This document shows positions 1 to 6,569 of a DNA stretch of 9,094 bases, piece by piece (positions within the stretch are counted from its first letter, which is position 1; the number at the start of each line of letters is the position of its first letter). The notes beneath the pieces were generated by a model, which worked only from the letters and a program-made list of their open reading frames with translations, was not told where the DNA came from and did not search any database. The stretch comes from Chloroflexota bacterium (GTDB lineage: Bacteria > Chloroflexota > Anaerolineae > Promineifilales > Promineifilaceae). The stretch is from positions 1 through 9,094 of the forward strand of contig JAAEOP010000461.1 of the NCBI GenBank assembly GCA_024223125.1. Reading direction: 5' to 3'. A program made the position numbers and the translations under genes.

Positions 1-90
1 CCCGACAAATGTTACACTTGGATAATTAAGTTTCTCAAGTATAGTTTGGTGGGCACAACGAATACTTCACAAATTGTCATTTCTCGTTGC

Positions 91-113
91 TAATGACATC
101 GCACATATCATTA
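91..113. promoter_or_regulatory. Candidate operator dyad upstream of soxB
   Basis: Perfect 6-bp arms TAATGA and TCATTA are separated by 11 bases, about 115 bp before the soxB start. A dyad of this size in a gene leader is the usual form of a dimeric repressor or activator site. No regulator gene lies in the window, so assignment to sox control is inference. AT-rich DNA produces such dyads by chance fairly often. Confidence 0.25.
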
Positions 114-159
114 CCTTTTGAATAGCAGTATCAGCCGCTATGGATTTCTCAAAATGATA

Positions 160-181
160 TTATTATGCAAATTTGTAATAA
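160..181. promoter_or_regulatory. AT-rich dyad just upstream of soxB
   Basis: TTATTA (160-165) and TAATAA (176-181) form a 6-bp inverted repeat with a 10-base spacer that contains the palindrome CAAATTTG at 168-175. It ends about 45 bp before the soxB ATG, where a promoter or operator would be expected. The low complexity means it could be chance. Confidence 0.2.
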
Positions 182-226
182 TCAGGATAAAGTATTGTGC
201 TACCCACTGTTGTTATTGGAGAGCTT

Positions 227-1462
227 ATGCCTATTAAACTGATCAAACAGGGATTATCTGGCAAACTTCCGCCGCGTATGTGGCGGTCGCATGAACTGAA
301 GGATAGCTACGATGTCGTTATCATTGGTGGGGGGGCGCATGGGTTGGCTTGCGCTTATTATCTGGCCAAAAATCATGGCATCACGAATGTGGCAATTATT
401 GAAAAGCGGTATATTGGTTCGGGGGGCAGCGGCCGTAACACCACCATCATTCGCAGTAATTACCTGACGCCGGAAGGGATAAACTTTTACGATGAAAGTG
501 TGAGGCTGTATGAGCAAATGTCGGCCGAGTTTGACTTTAATGTGATGTTTAGCCAGCGGGGGCATTTTACTCTGGCGCATACGGATGGGGCTTTACGCAC
601 CATGCGCCGCCGAGCAGAAGTGAACCAGTTACAAGGAGTCAATTCCCGCCTCATTTATCCTGACGAAATCAAAGAACTTTGCCCGCCAATTGATGTCTCT
701 GAGCATCCCCGCTATCCGATTTTGGGAGCGTTGTACCATCCACCGGGCGGCACTATTCGGCATGATGCGGTGGTGTGGGGATATGCCACTCATGCAGACC
801 GGATGGGGGTTCACATCCACCAATTGACGGAGGCAACGGGGATTGTAGTGGAGGCGGGACGAGTGACGGCCGTACAAACCACACGTGGCCTCATCAAAAC
901 GGGAATGGTCTTGAATGCTACCGCCGGTTGGTGTACTACAATTGCCGACATGGCCGGGGTGCGTTTGCCCATCACCACTTTTCCTTTGCAAGCATGTGTG
1001 ACCGAGCCGCTCAAACCATTTTTAGATGTGATTATTGTGTCTGGCAGTCTGCATGTCTACATCAGCCAATCTGACCGGGGGGAGTTGGTGATGGGTGCGG
1101 CCGTAGACCCTTTTGCCTCCTACTCAATGCGCGGCTCGTCAGGTTTTACGGAAGGGATTGCCGGACATATATTAGAGATGTTCCCCTCCCTGACCCATGT
1201 ACGACTGATGCGTCAATGGGCTGGTTTATGTGACATGACGCCCGATTACAGTCCCGTCATGGGTTTTACGTCGGTGGATGGGTTTGTGGTGGATGTGGGT
1301 TGGGGTACATATGGGTTCAAAGCCACACCTGTTTCTGGTAAACGGATGGCGGAGTTGATTGCTACGAATGAGACACCGGAATTGTTACGGCCGTTTCGCC
1401 TCTCTCGCTTCTATGAAAATGATTTGGTAGGGGAGAAAGGTGCGGCTTCTGTTGGCCATTAA
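227..1462 (+). CDS. soxB: Sarcosine oxidase-type beta subunit (FAD/FMN oxidoreductase)
   Basis: This is the flavin-bearing catalytic subunit of the heterotetrameric sarcosine oxidase family (DAO superfamily), about 411 aa, the usual length. It oxidises the N-methyl group of sarcosine or a related amine. The dinucleotide-binding strand and loop lie at about residues 29-60, with GGGAHG followed by an acidic end (IIEK). The stretch LGALY...GGTIRHDAVVWGYA near residues 166-186 matches the region of the family carrying the histidine that covalently binds FMN, so His179 is the likely attachment site. The C-terminal part (GLCDMTPDYSPVMG, then GWGTYGFKATPVSG) is the typical closing half of the FAD fold. 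I chose ATG 227 because GGAGAG lies at 218-223; an upstream in-frame GTG at 197 would add ten residues. soxD follows after 33 bases. The exact substrate (sarcosine, dimethylglycine or another N-methyl amino acid) cannot be read from the sequence. Confidence 0.93.
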   Translation: MPIKLIKQGLSGKLPPRMWRSHELKDSYDVVIIGGGAHGLACAYYLAKNHGITNVAIIEKRYIGSGGSGRNTTIIRSNYLTPEGINFYDESVRLYEQMSAEFDFNVMFSQRGHFTLAHTDGALRTMRRRAEVNQLQGVNSRLIYPDEIKELCPPIDVSEHPRYPILGALYHPPGGTIRHDAVVWGYATHADRMGVHIHQLTEATGIVVEAGRVTAVQTTRGLIKTGMVLNATAGWCTTIADMAGVRLPITTFPLQACVTEPLKPFLDVIIVSGSLHVYISQSDRGELVMGAAVDPFASYSMRGSSGFTEGIAGHILEMFPSLTHVRLMRQWAGLCDMTPDYSPVMGFTSVDGFVVDVGWGTYGFKATPVSGKRMAELIATNETPELLRPFRLSRFYENDLVGEKGAASVGH

Positions 1463-1495
1463 GCTACAACAGATGTCAGTAAGGAGCGGATAAAA

Positions 1496-1759
1496 ATGAT
1501 TCAAATAACTTGTCCAAACTGTGGTTTACGGAACGTGCAAGAGTTTCGTTTTGGTGGGGAATATAATCCGCGGCCGAAAGCGCCATTGGTTACGGCCGAT
1601 ACCGATTGGACCGATTACCTTTATATGCGTGATAACAAGGTGGGTACACAAAAAGAGTGGTGGTATCACCGTGCCGGCTGTGGCGCCTGGTTTCTGGCCG
1701 AACGGCATACAAAAACGAATGAGATGGTGAAAACGTATCACTGGCAAGCCACCGAATGA
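1496..1759 (+). CDS. soxD: Sarcosine oxidase delta subunit, zinc-binding
   Basis: SoxD is the small structural zinc subunit of the heterotetramer. At 87 aa it is near the usual 90-100. The expected zinc ligands are visible: CPNC near the N-terminus (Cys6, Cys9) and HRAGC further on (His58, Cys62), followed by the conserved WF. The family core FRFGGEYNPRP and the segment DWTDYLYMRDN...EWWYH are also typical. AAGGAG at 1481-1486 precedes the ATG by nine bases. It lies 33 bp behind soxB, presumably on one transcript. Normally soxA follows directly; here a toxin-antitoxin pair on the opposite strand comes between. Confidence 0.93.
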   Translation: MIQITCPNCGLRNVQEFRFGGEYNPRPKAPLVTADTDWTDYLYMRDNKVGTQKEWWYHRAGCGAWFLAERHTKTNEMVKTYHWQATE

Positions 1760-1862
1760 ATTCGGTGTTTGAGACAAAAAGCCTGCTCAAGCAGACTAAA
1801 CGGGATGCCGGTGCGCTTTAGCGTACTTCGTATCTCAGACTGGGAATTCTGTTCCCAGGAAA
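1760..1862. repeat. Hairpin-rich gap between convergent soxD and toxin genes
   Basis: The 100-bp gap between the converging soxD and toxin genes contains several inverted repeats: CTGC/GCAG near 1782-1794, TGCGC-TTTA-GCGTA around 1811-1825 (one G-T pair), and the best one, CTGGGAA-TTCTG-TTCCCAG at 1840-1858. There is no T-run on either side, so it is not a classical Rho-independent terminator, although it may end both transcripts. The density of small hairpins suggests a dispersed repeat element. Confidence 0.35.
1840..1858. terminator. Hairpin, possible bidirectional terminator
   Basis: Perfect 7-bp arms CTGGGAA and TTCCCAG with a 5-base loop sit five bases beyond the toxin stop codon and 80 bases beyond soxD. 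The position between converging genes fits a terminator. The absence of a T-tract on both strands weakens that reading. Confidence 0.3.
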
Positions 1863-2216
1863 TTAAATCGGAACAAGACCGAGACTAATTTTGATGGCTT
1901 TGTTTACTTTTTGCATCGTTTTTGGCGCAGCGTGTCCCCAATATCGGCCAAGCCGCGATTTATCAATTGTAAGTATCTGATTTAGCAAAATGATGGAATT
2001 ATTTCTCAAACCACCTTCAGAAGCCTTAATGGTTACATTTGTCGGAAATCTAGTATGGTCTCCTGTCTTTATTGCAGCGACGATTATGGTTGGGCTATGG
2101 CGATTTCCAATATCATTTTGGAGAACAAGCGCCGGTCGTCTTTTTCCCTGTTCTGAACCACGGGCTGGTTCAAAATCTACTGTAAAAATATCACCTCTAC
2201 GAATCTTGCGCGTCAT
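1863..2216 (-). CDS. mazF: MazF/PemK-family endoribonuclease toxin
   Basis: A 117-aa MazF/PemK-like toxin, an mRNA interferase that cuts single-stranded RNA at short motifs and arrests growth unless bound by its antitoxin. The N-terminus RRGDIFTVDFEPARGSEQ followed by KRRPALVLQND is the family signature. Arg27 (in KRRP) and Thr51 (in AAIKTGDH) correspond to the known catalytic Arg/Thr pair. The segment GGLRNNSIILLNQILTIDKSRL is the usual second half, and length is normal. I chose the ATG at 2216 because the fold begins there; upstream in-frame ATGs at 2237 and 2249 would add 7 or 11 non-conserved residues, and GGAG lies about 12 bases before the chosen start. It overlaps the antitoxin gene by 20 bases, which implies coupled translation. 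The sequence appears intact. Confidence 0.9.
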   Translation of the reverse strand: MTRKIRRGDIFTVDFEPARGSEQGKRRPALVLQNDIGNRHSPTIIVAAIKTGDHTRFPTNVTIKASEGGLRNNSIILLNQILTIDKSRLGRYWGHAAPKTMQKVNKAIKISLGLVPI

Positions 2217-2490
2217 GGGGCGGCTCTTCTCCTTCATACGGTGGGACATACTTCAACCAGGTTTCATCTCCAATTGCTTCCCATTCTTTGGTGATGACCA
2301 GAGATTCTGCGGCCGTTGCCTTGTAACCGGCAATCAATTCTTCGCGCAATGTTTGGCGGCGCTTTTCCTCGATGAAATATTCCACGGCCTCGGCCACAAA
2401 TTTGCTTTGCCCGCGTACCGGGGCCATTTCGCGCACCGTTTCCATCAAATCTCGCGGCAATGTCAACGTTACCTTTTCTTTTACAGCCAT
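2197..2490 (-). CDS. Ribbon-helix-helix antitoxin (MazE-like)
   Basis: A 97-aa antitoxin that neutralises the overlapping MazF-type toxin and probably represses the pair's own promoter. The N-terminal VTLTLPRDL is the DNA-contacting beta strand of a ribbon-helix-helix domain; the helices METVREMA and SKFVAEAVEYFIEEKRR follow. The charged, acidic C-terminal half (EWEAIGDETWLKYVPPYEGEE) is the expected flexible toxin-wrapping tail. GGAGG lies seven bases before the ATG at 2490. A sigma-70-like promoter and a palindrome overlapping its -10 box lie just upstream. The gene diverges from soxA, with 66 bp between the start codons. Confidence 0.88.
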   Translation of the reverse strand: MAVKEKVTLTLPRDLMETVREMAPVRGQSKFVAEAVEYFIEEKRRQTLREELIAGYKATAAESLVITKEWEAIGDETWLKYVPPYEGEEPPHDAQDS

Positions 2491-2506
2491 TTTAATACCT
2501 CCAACA

Positions 2507-2526
2507 GTATGGTTTTAATACCATAC
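2507..2526. promoter_or_regulatory. Operator palindrome of the toxin-antitoxin pair
   Basis: Perfect 7-bp arms GTATGGT and ACCATAC with a 6-base centre (TTTAAT). The palindrome covers the -10 box of the minus-strand promoter and ends 17 bases before the antitoxin ATG. Ribbon-helix-helix antitoxins normally repress their own operon through such sites, so autoregulation is the natural reading. The core ATGGT-N6-ACCAT recurs at 7394-7409. Confidence 0.6.
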
Positions 2527-2543
2527 AAAGTATACAGTTTCAA
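2515..2543 (-). promoter_or_regulatory. Promoter of the antitoxin-toxin operon
   Basis: Read on the minus strand, TTGAAA (2538-2543) and TATTAA (2515-2520) are separated by exactly 17 bases and placed correctly ahead of the GGAGG and ATG of the antitoxin. The -10 lies inside the palindrome at 2507-2526. The plus-strand start of soxA is only 14 bases beyond the -35 box. Confidence 0.55.
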
Positions 2544-2556
2544 GTAAGGTTTGTCT

Positions 2557-5433
2557 ATGAACAGTAGAACAACAAACAAACGTATTCCAACACAACCAAA
2601 TGAACTTATTGATCGCTATCAAACTGTCACATTTACGTTTGAGGGGCGAGAATATAGCGCTCATCCTGGCGATACGATTGCTTCGGCATTGGCAGCAAAT
2701 GGGCTGCAGGTGATCAGCCGCTCGTTTAAGTACCATCGGCCGCGTGGGCTGCTATGCTGTGCCGGGCATTGTCCCAACTGTCTGGTGCAGATTGGGGATG
2801 AGCCGAATGTGCGGGCTTGTATGCGGCCGGTTGAAGAAGGAATGGTTGTGGAAGCGCAAAATGTACGGCCGTCGCTAGAACGTGATGTCATGTCCCTTAC
2901 CAAACTGGGAGATCGCTTTCTGCCCGTTGGCTTCTACTATAAAACCTTCATCCACCCGCAGCGTATGTGGCCGGTGTATGAAAAACTCTTACGCGGAGCG
3001 GCCGGCCTGGGCAAAGTTAATCCTGAATCTACCAACCCTGACAGCTACGACAAGCAATACTTACACACCGATGTGGCCGTCATCGGCGGTGGCCCGACCG
3101 GGATGAGCGCCGCTGTTGCCGCCGCTGAATCCGGCGCCCACGTCATCCTTTTCGACGAAAACCTCCACCTCGGCGGCCACACCCGTTACTCCGATAGAAC
3201 CCAATATCCCAATATCCCAATATCCCAATATCCTAATCTCAAAGTCTACCTCAACACCACCGTCCTCGGCCGCTGGGAAGAAAATTGGCTCACGGCCGTA
3301 TCCCAGCAACGGCTCTACAAAATCCGGGCCAAAGCAGTTATCTTTGCTACCGGCGCGATTGAGCAGCCCTTCATTTTTGCCAACAATGATCTGCCAGGGG
3401 TAATGTTGGGCAGCGGGGTACAGCGGTTACTCAATTTGTATGGGGTGAAGGTAGGAGAGACAGCCGTTATCATCACAGCCAATGACGAAGGTTGGCAGGT
3501 GGCGGCCGATTTGCAGGCAGCCGGGGTTACGGTAACGGCCGTGGTTGATGAAAGAATGGCGGACGAAACTCGTGGAAACTTGGGGGAACTTGGGGGAACT
3601 CAGGTGCATTGGGGCTATACCATTTTAGCCGCTGAAGGGTCTGGCAAGGTGCAGCAAGCAATTATTGCACCGGTAGATGAACATGGGCAGGTTAGCACCG
3701 GCGCCAAGAAGACGATTGATTGTGATTTGATCGCTGTATCTATGGGTTGGATGCCAGCCAATGGGTTATTGTACCAGGCCGGAGCCAAGATTGAATTTGA
3801 TCACGGCCGTGCCCTCTTCCTGCCTGCCAGCTTGCCCAAAAATGTTTTTGCGGTTGGCCGCATTATGGGCACATTCGACGTAAAAAACAGCATTCAGGAA
3901 GGTCAATTTGTTGGCAAACAGGCAGCCGCGTTTGCCGGATTTGGGCCTATGCCAGAAACTGAGAAGCGTGAACAAGAATCAATCCGCCACACCTCCACCC
4001 TCGTCAAAGTACCCGGTAAAGGCAAAAAATTTGTCTGTTTTTGTGAGGATGTGACGGATGAGGATTTGGACACAGCAATTGCCGAAGGGTATGACAGCAT
4101 CGAGCTTTTGAAGCGGTACAGTACCATTTCCATGGGGCCGTGCCAGGGTAAGATGTGTTCGCTTAACACGATTCATCTCTGCGCCCGTGCCAATGGATGG
4201 ACGATTGCAGAAACGGGCACGACCACCTCTCGCCCGCCCATTACGCCAGTGGCCTTGGGCGCATTGGCCGGGCAGATGATGGAGCCGGTCAAATACACAC
4301 CCATCCATGATTGGCACATTGAACAAGGAGCCAAAATGATGGTGGCTGGACTGTGGCTGCGGCCGGAGTATTATGGAGATGTGCGGGCAGAGGTCACGGC
4401 CGTGCGCCAGCGCGTTGGTCTCATTGATATCAGTACCCTGGGTAAACTCAAACTCACCGGGCCAGGCGTACCCAATTTACTAGACAGAATTTATATCAAC
4501 AAATGGCAAAAATTGGCTGTGGGGCGGGTGGGTTACGGTCTCATGTGCAACGATGAAGGCATCATTATGGATGATGGGGTCACAGCTCATGTGGATGAAC
4601 TGGAATGGTATATGACCACAACTTCTTCTGGGGCAACGGCCGTTTATGAATGGATTCAATGGTGGGTACAGTCTGGTTGGGGGAACGGGGTGCATATCAC
4701 GAATGTGAGCGAAGGGTATGCAGCGTTTAATTTAGCCGGGCCGCAATCCCGCACTTTGTTGGAAAAACTTACCGAGGCTGATATATCCAATGAGACATTT
4801 CCGTATATGCACGTACGCGAATTGGAGTTGGCCGGCGTACCCTGTTGGGTGATGCGGATTGGGTTTACGGGGGAGCTGAGTTATGAGATTCATTGTGGGG
4901 CGGGTTACGGCCGTGCGCTGTGGAAAACGATCATGCAGGCTGGTGAAGCATTTGACATCTCTCCCTTTGGTGTAGAAGCGCAGCGGATCCTACGGCTGGA
5001 AAAAGCCCACATCATCGTCGGCCAAGATACGGATGCACTGAGCGATCCACTGGGGGCGAATATGGCCTGGGCGGTGAAGCTGGACAAGGGTGACTTTTTG
5101 GGCATACGCGCTCTGACACGCATCGCTGACGAGGGTCTAAAACAAAAACTGGTCGGCTTCAAAATGGTGGATAAAACGATTGTGCCGGAGGAAGGACTGC
5201 AAATTGTACGGCCGAATACCCACGCACCAATCGGCCTGGAAATCATCGGCTGGGTAACATCCAGCCGCTACAGTCCCACGCTGGATGAGGTGATTGGGCT
5301 ATGTTGGTTGCCGCTTGAAATGGCGGGGCAGGGAGGGGCGATGTTTACTATTCGTAGGGAGGGTCAATTGGTTGAGGCGCGGGTGCATCATGGGGCGTTT
5401 TATGATCCTGATGGATTACGATTGAGAGGGTGA
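2557..5433 (+). CDS. soxA: Sarcosine oxidase/dehydrogenase alpha subunit with two [2Fe-2S] motifs
   Basis: Large subunit of the heterotetrameric sarcosine-oxidising enzyme, 958 aa, close to the family length. Domains in order: an N-terminal ferredoxin-like domain (about residues 20-110) with Cys67, Cys72, Cys75 and Cys88 spaced CX4CX2CX12C; a pyridine-nucleotide/FAD Rossmann region from TDVAVIGGGPTG (171-182) to about 460, with the second nucleotide fold at 303-330 and FAVGRI at 431-436; a BFD-like segment with Cys494-X-Cys496 and Cys529-X4-Cys534; and a C-terminal GcvT-like folate domain (about 585-955) that transfers the one-carbon unit to tetrahydrofolate. As far as I recall, typical sarcosine oxidases lack most of these cysteines, so this may act as a dehydrogenase. 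I chose ATG 2557 because AAGG lies at 2546-2549; TTG 2551 is the alternative. The gene contains an octamer array (3200-3239) and a 10-bp tandem repeat (3581-3600). Tandem stops TGA-TAA end it. Confidence 0.92.
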   Translation: MNSRTTNKRIPTQPNELIDRYQTVTFTFEGREYSAHPGDTIASALAANGLQVISRSFKYHRPRGLLCCAGHCPNCLVQIGDEPNVRACMRPVEEGMVVEAQNVRPSLERDVMSLTKLGDRFLPVGFYYKTFIHPQRMWPVYEKLLRGAAGLGKVNPESTNPDSYDKQYLHTDVAVIGGGPTGMSAAVAAAESGAHVILFDENLHLGGHTRYSDRTQYPNIPISQYPNLKVYLNTTVLGRWEENWLTAVSQQRLYKIRAKAVIFATGAIEQPFIFANNDLPGVMLGSGVQRLLNLYGVKVGETAVIITANDEGWQVAADLQAAGVTVTAVVDERMADETRGNLGELGGTQVHWGYTILAAEGSGKVQQAIIAPVDEHGQVSTGAKKTIDCDLIAVSMGWMPANGLLYQAGAKIEFDHGRALFLPASLPKNVFAVGRIMGTFDVKNSIQEGQFVGKQAAAFAGFGPMPETEKREQESIRHTSTLVKVPGKGKKFVCFCEDVTDEDLDTAIAEGYDSIELLKRYSTISMGPCQGKMCSLNTIHLCARANGWTIAETGTTTSRPPITPVALGALAGQMMEPVKYTPIHDWHIEQGAKMMVAGLWLRPEYYGDVRAEVTAVRQRVGLIDISTLGKLKLTGPGVPNLLDRIYINKWQKLAVGRVGYGLMCNDEGIIMDDGVTAHVDELEWYMTTTSSGATAVYEWIQWWVQSGWGNGVHITNVSEGYAAFNLAGPQSRTLLEKLTEADISNETFPYMHVRELELAGVPCWVMRIGFTGELSYEIHCGAGYGRALWKTIMQAGEAFDISPFGVEAQRILRLEKAHIIVGQDTDALSDPLGANMAWAVKLDKGDFLGIRALTRIADEGLKQKLVGFKMVDKTIVPEEGLQIVRPNTHAPIGLEIIGWVTSSRYSPTLDEVIGLCWLPLEMAGQGGAMFTIRREGQLVEARVHHGAFYDPDGLRLRG
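3200..3239. repeat. CCCAATAT octamer tandem array inside soxA
   Basis: Four perfect copies of CCCAATAT (3200-3231) are followed by one degenerate copy, CCTAATCT (3232-3239). The array encodes residues 216-227 of SoxA as the repeat QYPNIPIS-QYPN. Eight is not a multiple of three, so gain or loss of one or two units would shift the frame. The unit contains no stop codon in any of the six frames. It lies just after the first FAD-binding motif, where relatives, as I recall them, have a longer non-repetitive segment. Confidence 0.85.
3581..3600. repeat. 10-bp direct tandem repeat inside soxA
   Basis: TGGGGGAACT occurs twice in succession, preceded by a partial copy (CGTGGAAACT) at 3571-3580. It encodes part of the loop NLGELGGTQ in the second nucleotide-binding region. 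Ten bases is not a codon multiple. Confidence 0.75.
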
Positions 5434-5457
5434 TAACAGCGGGATGACCCCTATGTT

Positions 5458-5802
5458 GTGTCCGGCGGCCGACGTGAACCAGGCGAAACTGTTTTGCAAA
5501 CGCTGCATCGAGAAGTGTTGGAAGAGACAGGCTGGACAATGCAAGATACGGCCGTTCTCGGCTTCGTCCATTATCACCATCTTAGCCCCAAACCAGATGG
5601 ACATTGCTACCCCTACCCCGATTTTATCCAGGTGATCTACACGGCCGTCGCCCACACCTACCACCCAGACGCCCTGGAAGAAGATGAATACGTCGCCAGT
5701 TCCCGTTTTCGGCCGATTGTAGAAACGATCCGTTTAGAAATTGGGCCAAGCCAGCAGATATTGTTGGCAACGGCCGTCAAACAATATGAGGCAAACAAAT
5801 GA
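5458..5802 (+). CDS. Nudix hydrolase, N-terminally truncated
   Basis: Nudix enzymes hydrolyse nucleoside diphosphates linked to another moiety. The full Nudix box is present at residues 4-26: G-X5-E-X7-REVLEETGW with every metal-binding glutamate. The rest (GFVHYHHL, YPYPDFIQVIYTAVAH, then RFRPIVETIRL) looks like an ordinary Nudix C-terminal half. Only about seven in-frame codons (QRDDPYVV) precede the box before the tandem stops that close soxA, so the first beta strands, normally 35-50 residues, are missing. No Shine-Dalgarno sequence precedes the GTG at 5458. The final TGA overlaps the soxG ATG (ATGA), which suggests the gene stays in place to couple translation from soxA to soxG. It is probably a non-functional or partial enzyme, though the remaining frame is clean. 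A sequencing deletion is an alternative. Confidence 0.7.
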   Translation: MSGGRREPGETVLQTLHREVLEETGWTMQDTAVLGFVHYHHLSPKPDGHCYPYPDFIQVIYTAVAHTYHPDALEEDEYVASSRFRPIVETIRLEIGPSQQILLATAVKQYEANK

Positions 5803-6500
5803 ACCAAACCATCAAACGTTCACCCATTCACCACGCCGAAGAAAAGTGGCAAGGCCAATTTATTGAGCAGGCAGGTTGGCAGGTGGTGCAATTATTTAGC
5901 TCGGTGGAACAGGAAACGGCCGTGGGCCAAAACAGTGTCGCCCTCTGTGACCAATCCCATAAAGGCAAAATTCGGGTCGAGGGGAAGACGGCCGGGGCTA
6001 TGCTTGACGCAGACAAGTTAGCAATTAATGAAGGCAAAGCCACTAACGTTGGCTGGTTGTACCGGCTGCGGCAAGATTTGTTTTTTGTGAGTTCGTCGGC
6101 AGAAAGTGTGGCGGATACGTCTGCACTGAGCGCGGTCGAAGTGGCCGTCTCCCTCATCCAACAAGCCAACAACAGCCCCGATCTCATCACCGTCACCGAC
6201 GTCACCCACGGCAACGCCGAATTGTGGCTCATCGGCCCCCACAGCGCCGAACTCCTCAGCCGATTGTGCGGCCTTGACTTCCACGACAGCCGATTTCCCA
6301 ACTGCACAGCCAAACAAAGCAGCGTCGCTAAAACAACCCAACTTATCATTCGCTGCGACCTGGGCAAACAGCCTGCCTACGCCCTCATTGGCCCTCGCTC
6401 CCTTGCCGCCTACCTCTGGCAAACCATTTTAGAAGCTGGACAAGATTTAGACATTCAACCCATAGGCGTAGCCGCGCTACGGCCGTTAACTACAGCATAA
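5799..6500 (+). CDS. soxG: Sarcosine oxidase gamma subunit
   Basis: SoxG is the small GcvT-like subunit that completes the SoxBDAG heterotetramer. At 233 aa it is slightly longer than the usual 190-210. The N-terminus SPIHHAEEKW...FIEQAGWQVVQLFSS and the segment VALCDQSHKGKIRVEGKTA correspond to the conserved opening of SoxG and aminomethyltransferase folds. Later WLIGPHSAELLSRLCGLDFHD and AYALIGPRSLAAYLWQTILEAGQDLDIQPIG match the second half. A full aminomethyltransferase would be about 360 aa, so SoxG is the better call given the neighbours. The start overlaps the Nudix stop as ATGA and has no clear ribosome site, so translation is probably coupled. No terminator is evident downstream. Confidence 0.85.
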   Translation: MNQTIKRSPIHHAEEKWQGQFIEQAGWQVVQLFSSVEQETAVGQNSVALCDQSHKGKIRVEGKTAGAMLDADKLAINEGKATNVGWLYRLRQDLFFVSSSAESVADTSALSAVEVAVSLIQQANNSPDLITVTDVTHGNAELWLIGPHSAELLSRLCGLDFHDSRFPNCTAKQSSVAKTTQLIIRCDLGKQPAYALIGPRSLAAYLWQTILEAGQDLDIQPIGVAALRPLTTA

Positions 6501-6569
6501 TAGTTTATGGAAACGCGTGTCCCCATCAAGATGTACAATACTGCTGCAAAACTTCTTCAATTTGTATTG

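Larger units (their letters stand above)
1..226. other. AT-rich upstream region of soxB, no supported gene
   Basis: This stretch is AT-rich and holds no convincing gene. Frame 1 on the plus strand is open from the window edge to a TAA at 91-93, giving about 30 residues without a start; it could be the tail of an upstream gene, but nothing supports that. Two dyads are visible: TAATGA-N11-TCATTA at 91-113 and TTATTA-N10-TAATAA at 160-181. Both could be operators for the sox operon. I could not find a well-spaced sigma-70 promoter; TATTAT occurs at 158-163 and 161-166, but neither has a matching -35 box. Confidence 0.4.

Noticed and set aside
1..93. Open frame from the window edge reading IIKFLKYSLVGTTNT, slightly like the start of a GtrA-type membrane protein
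   Set aside because: About 30 codons, no start in view, and it stops where the rest of such a protein should follow. The likeness is too short to call.
1990..2547. 185-codon plus-strand frame opposite the toxin-antitoxin genes
   Set aside because: It lies antisense to two recognisable genes, and its translation shows no family features.
3200..3239. The octamer array as a CRISPR or iteron array
   Set aside because: Units are directly adjacent without spacers and lie inside a coding frame; there is no replication gene nearby.
5828..6422. Long minus-strand frames opposite soxG (179 and 134 codons)
   Set aside because: They are antisense shadows of a recognisable SoxG gene.
6536..6569. CAATAC / GTATTG inverted repeat after soxG as a terminator
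   Set aside because: Six-base arms with a 22-base loop and no T-run make a weak structure.
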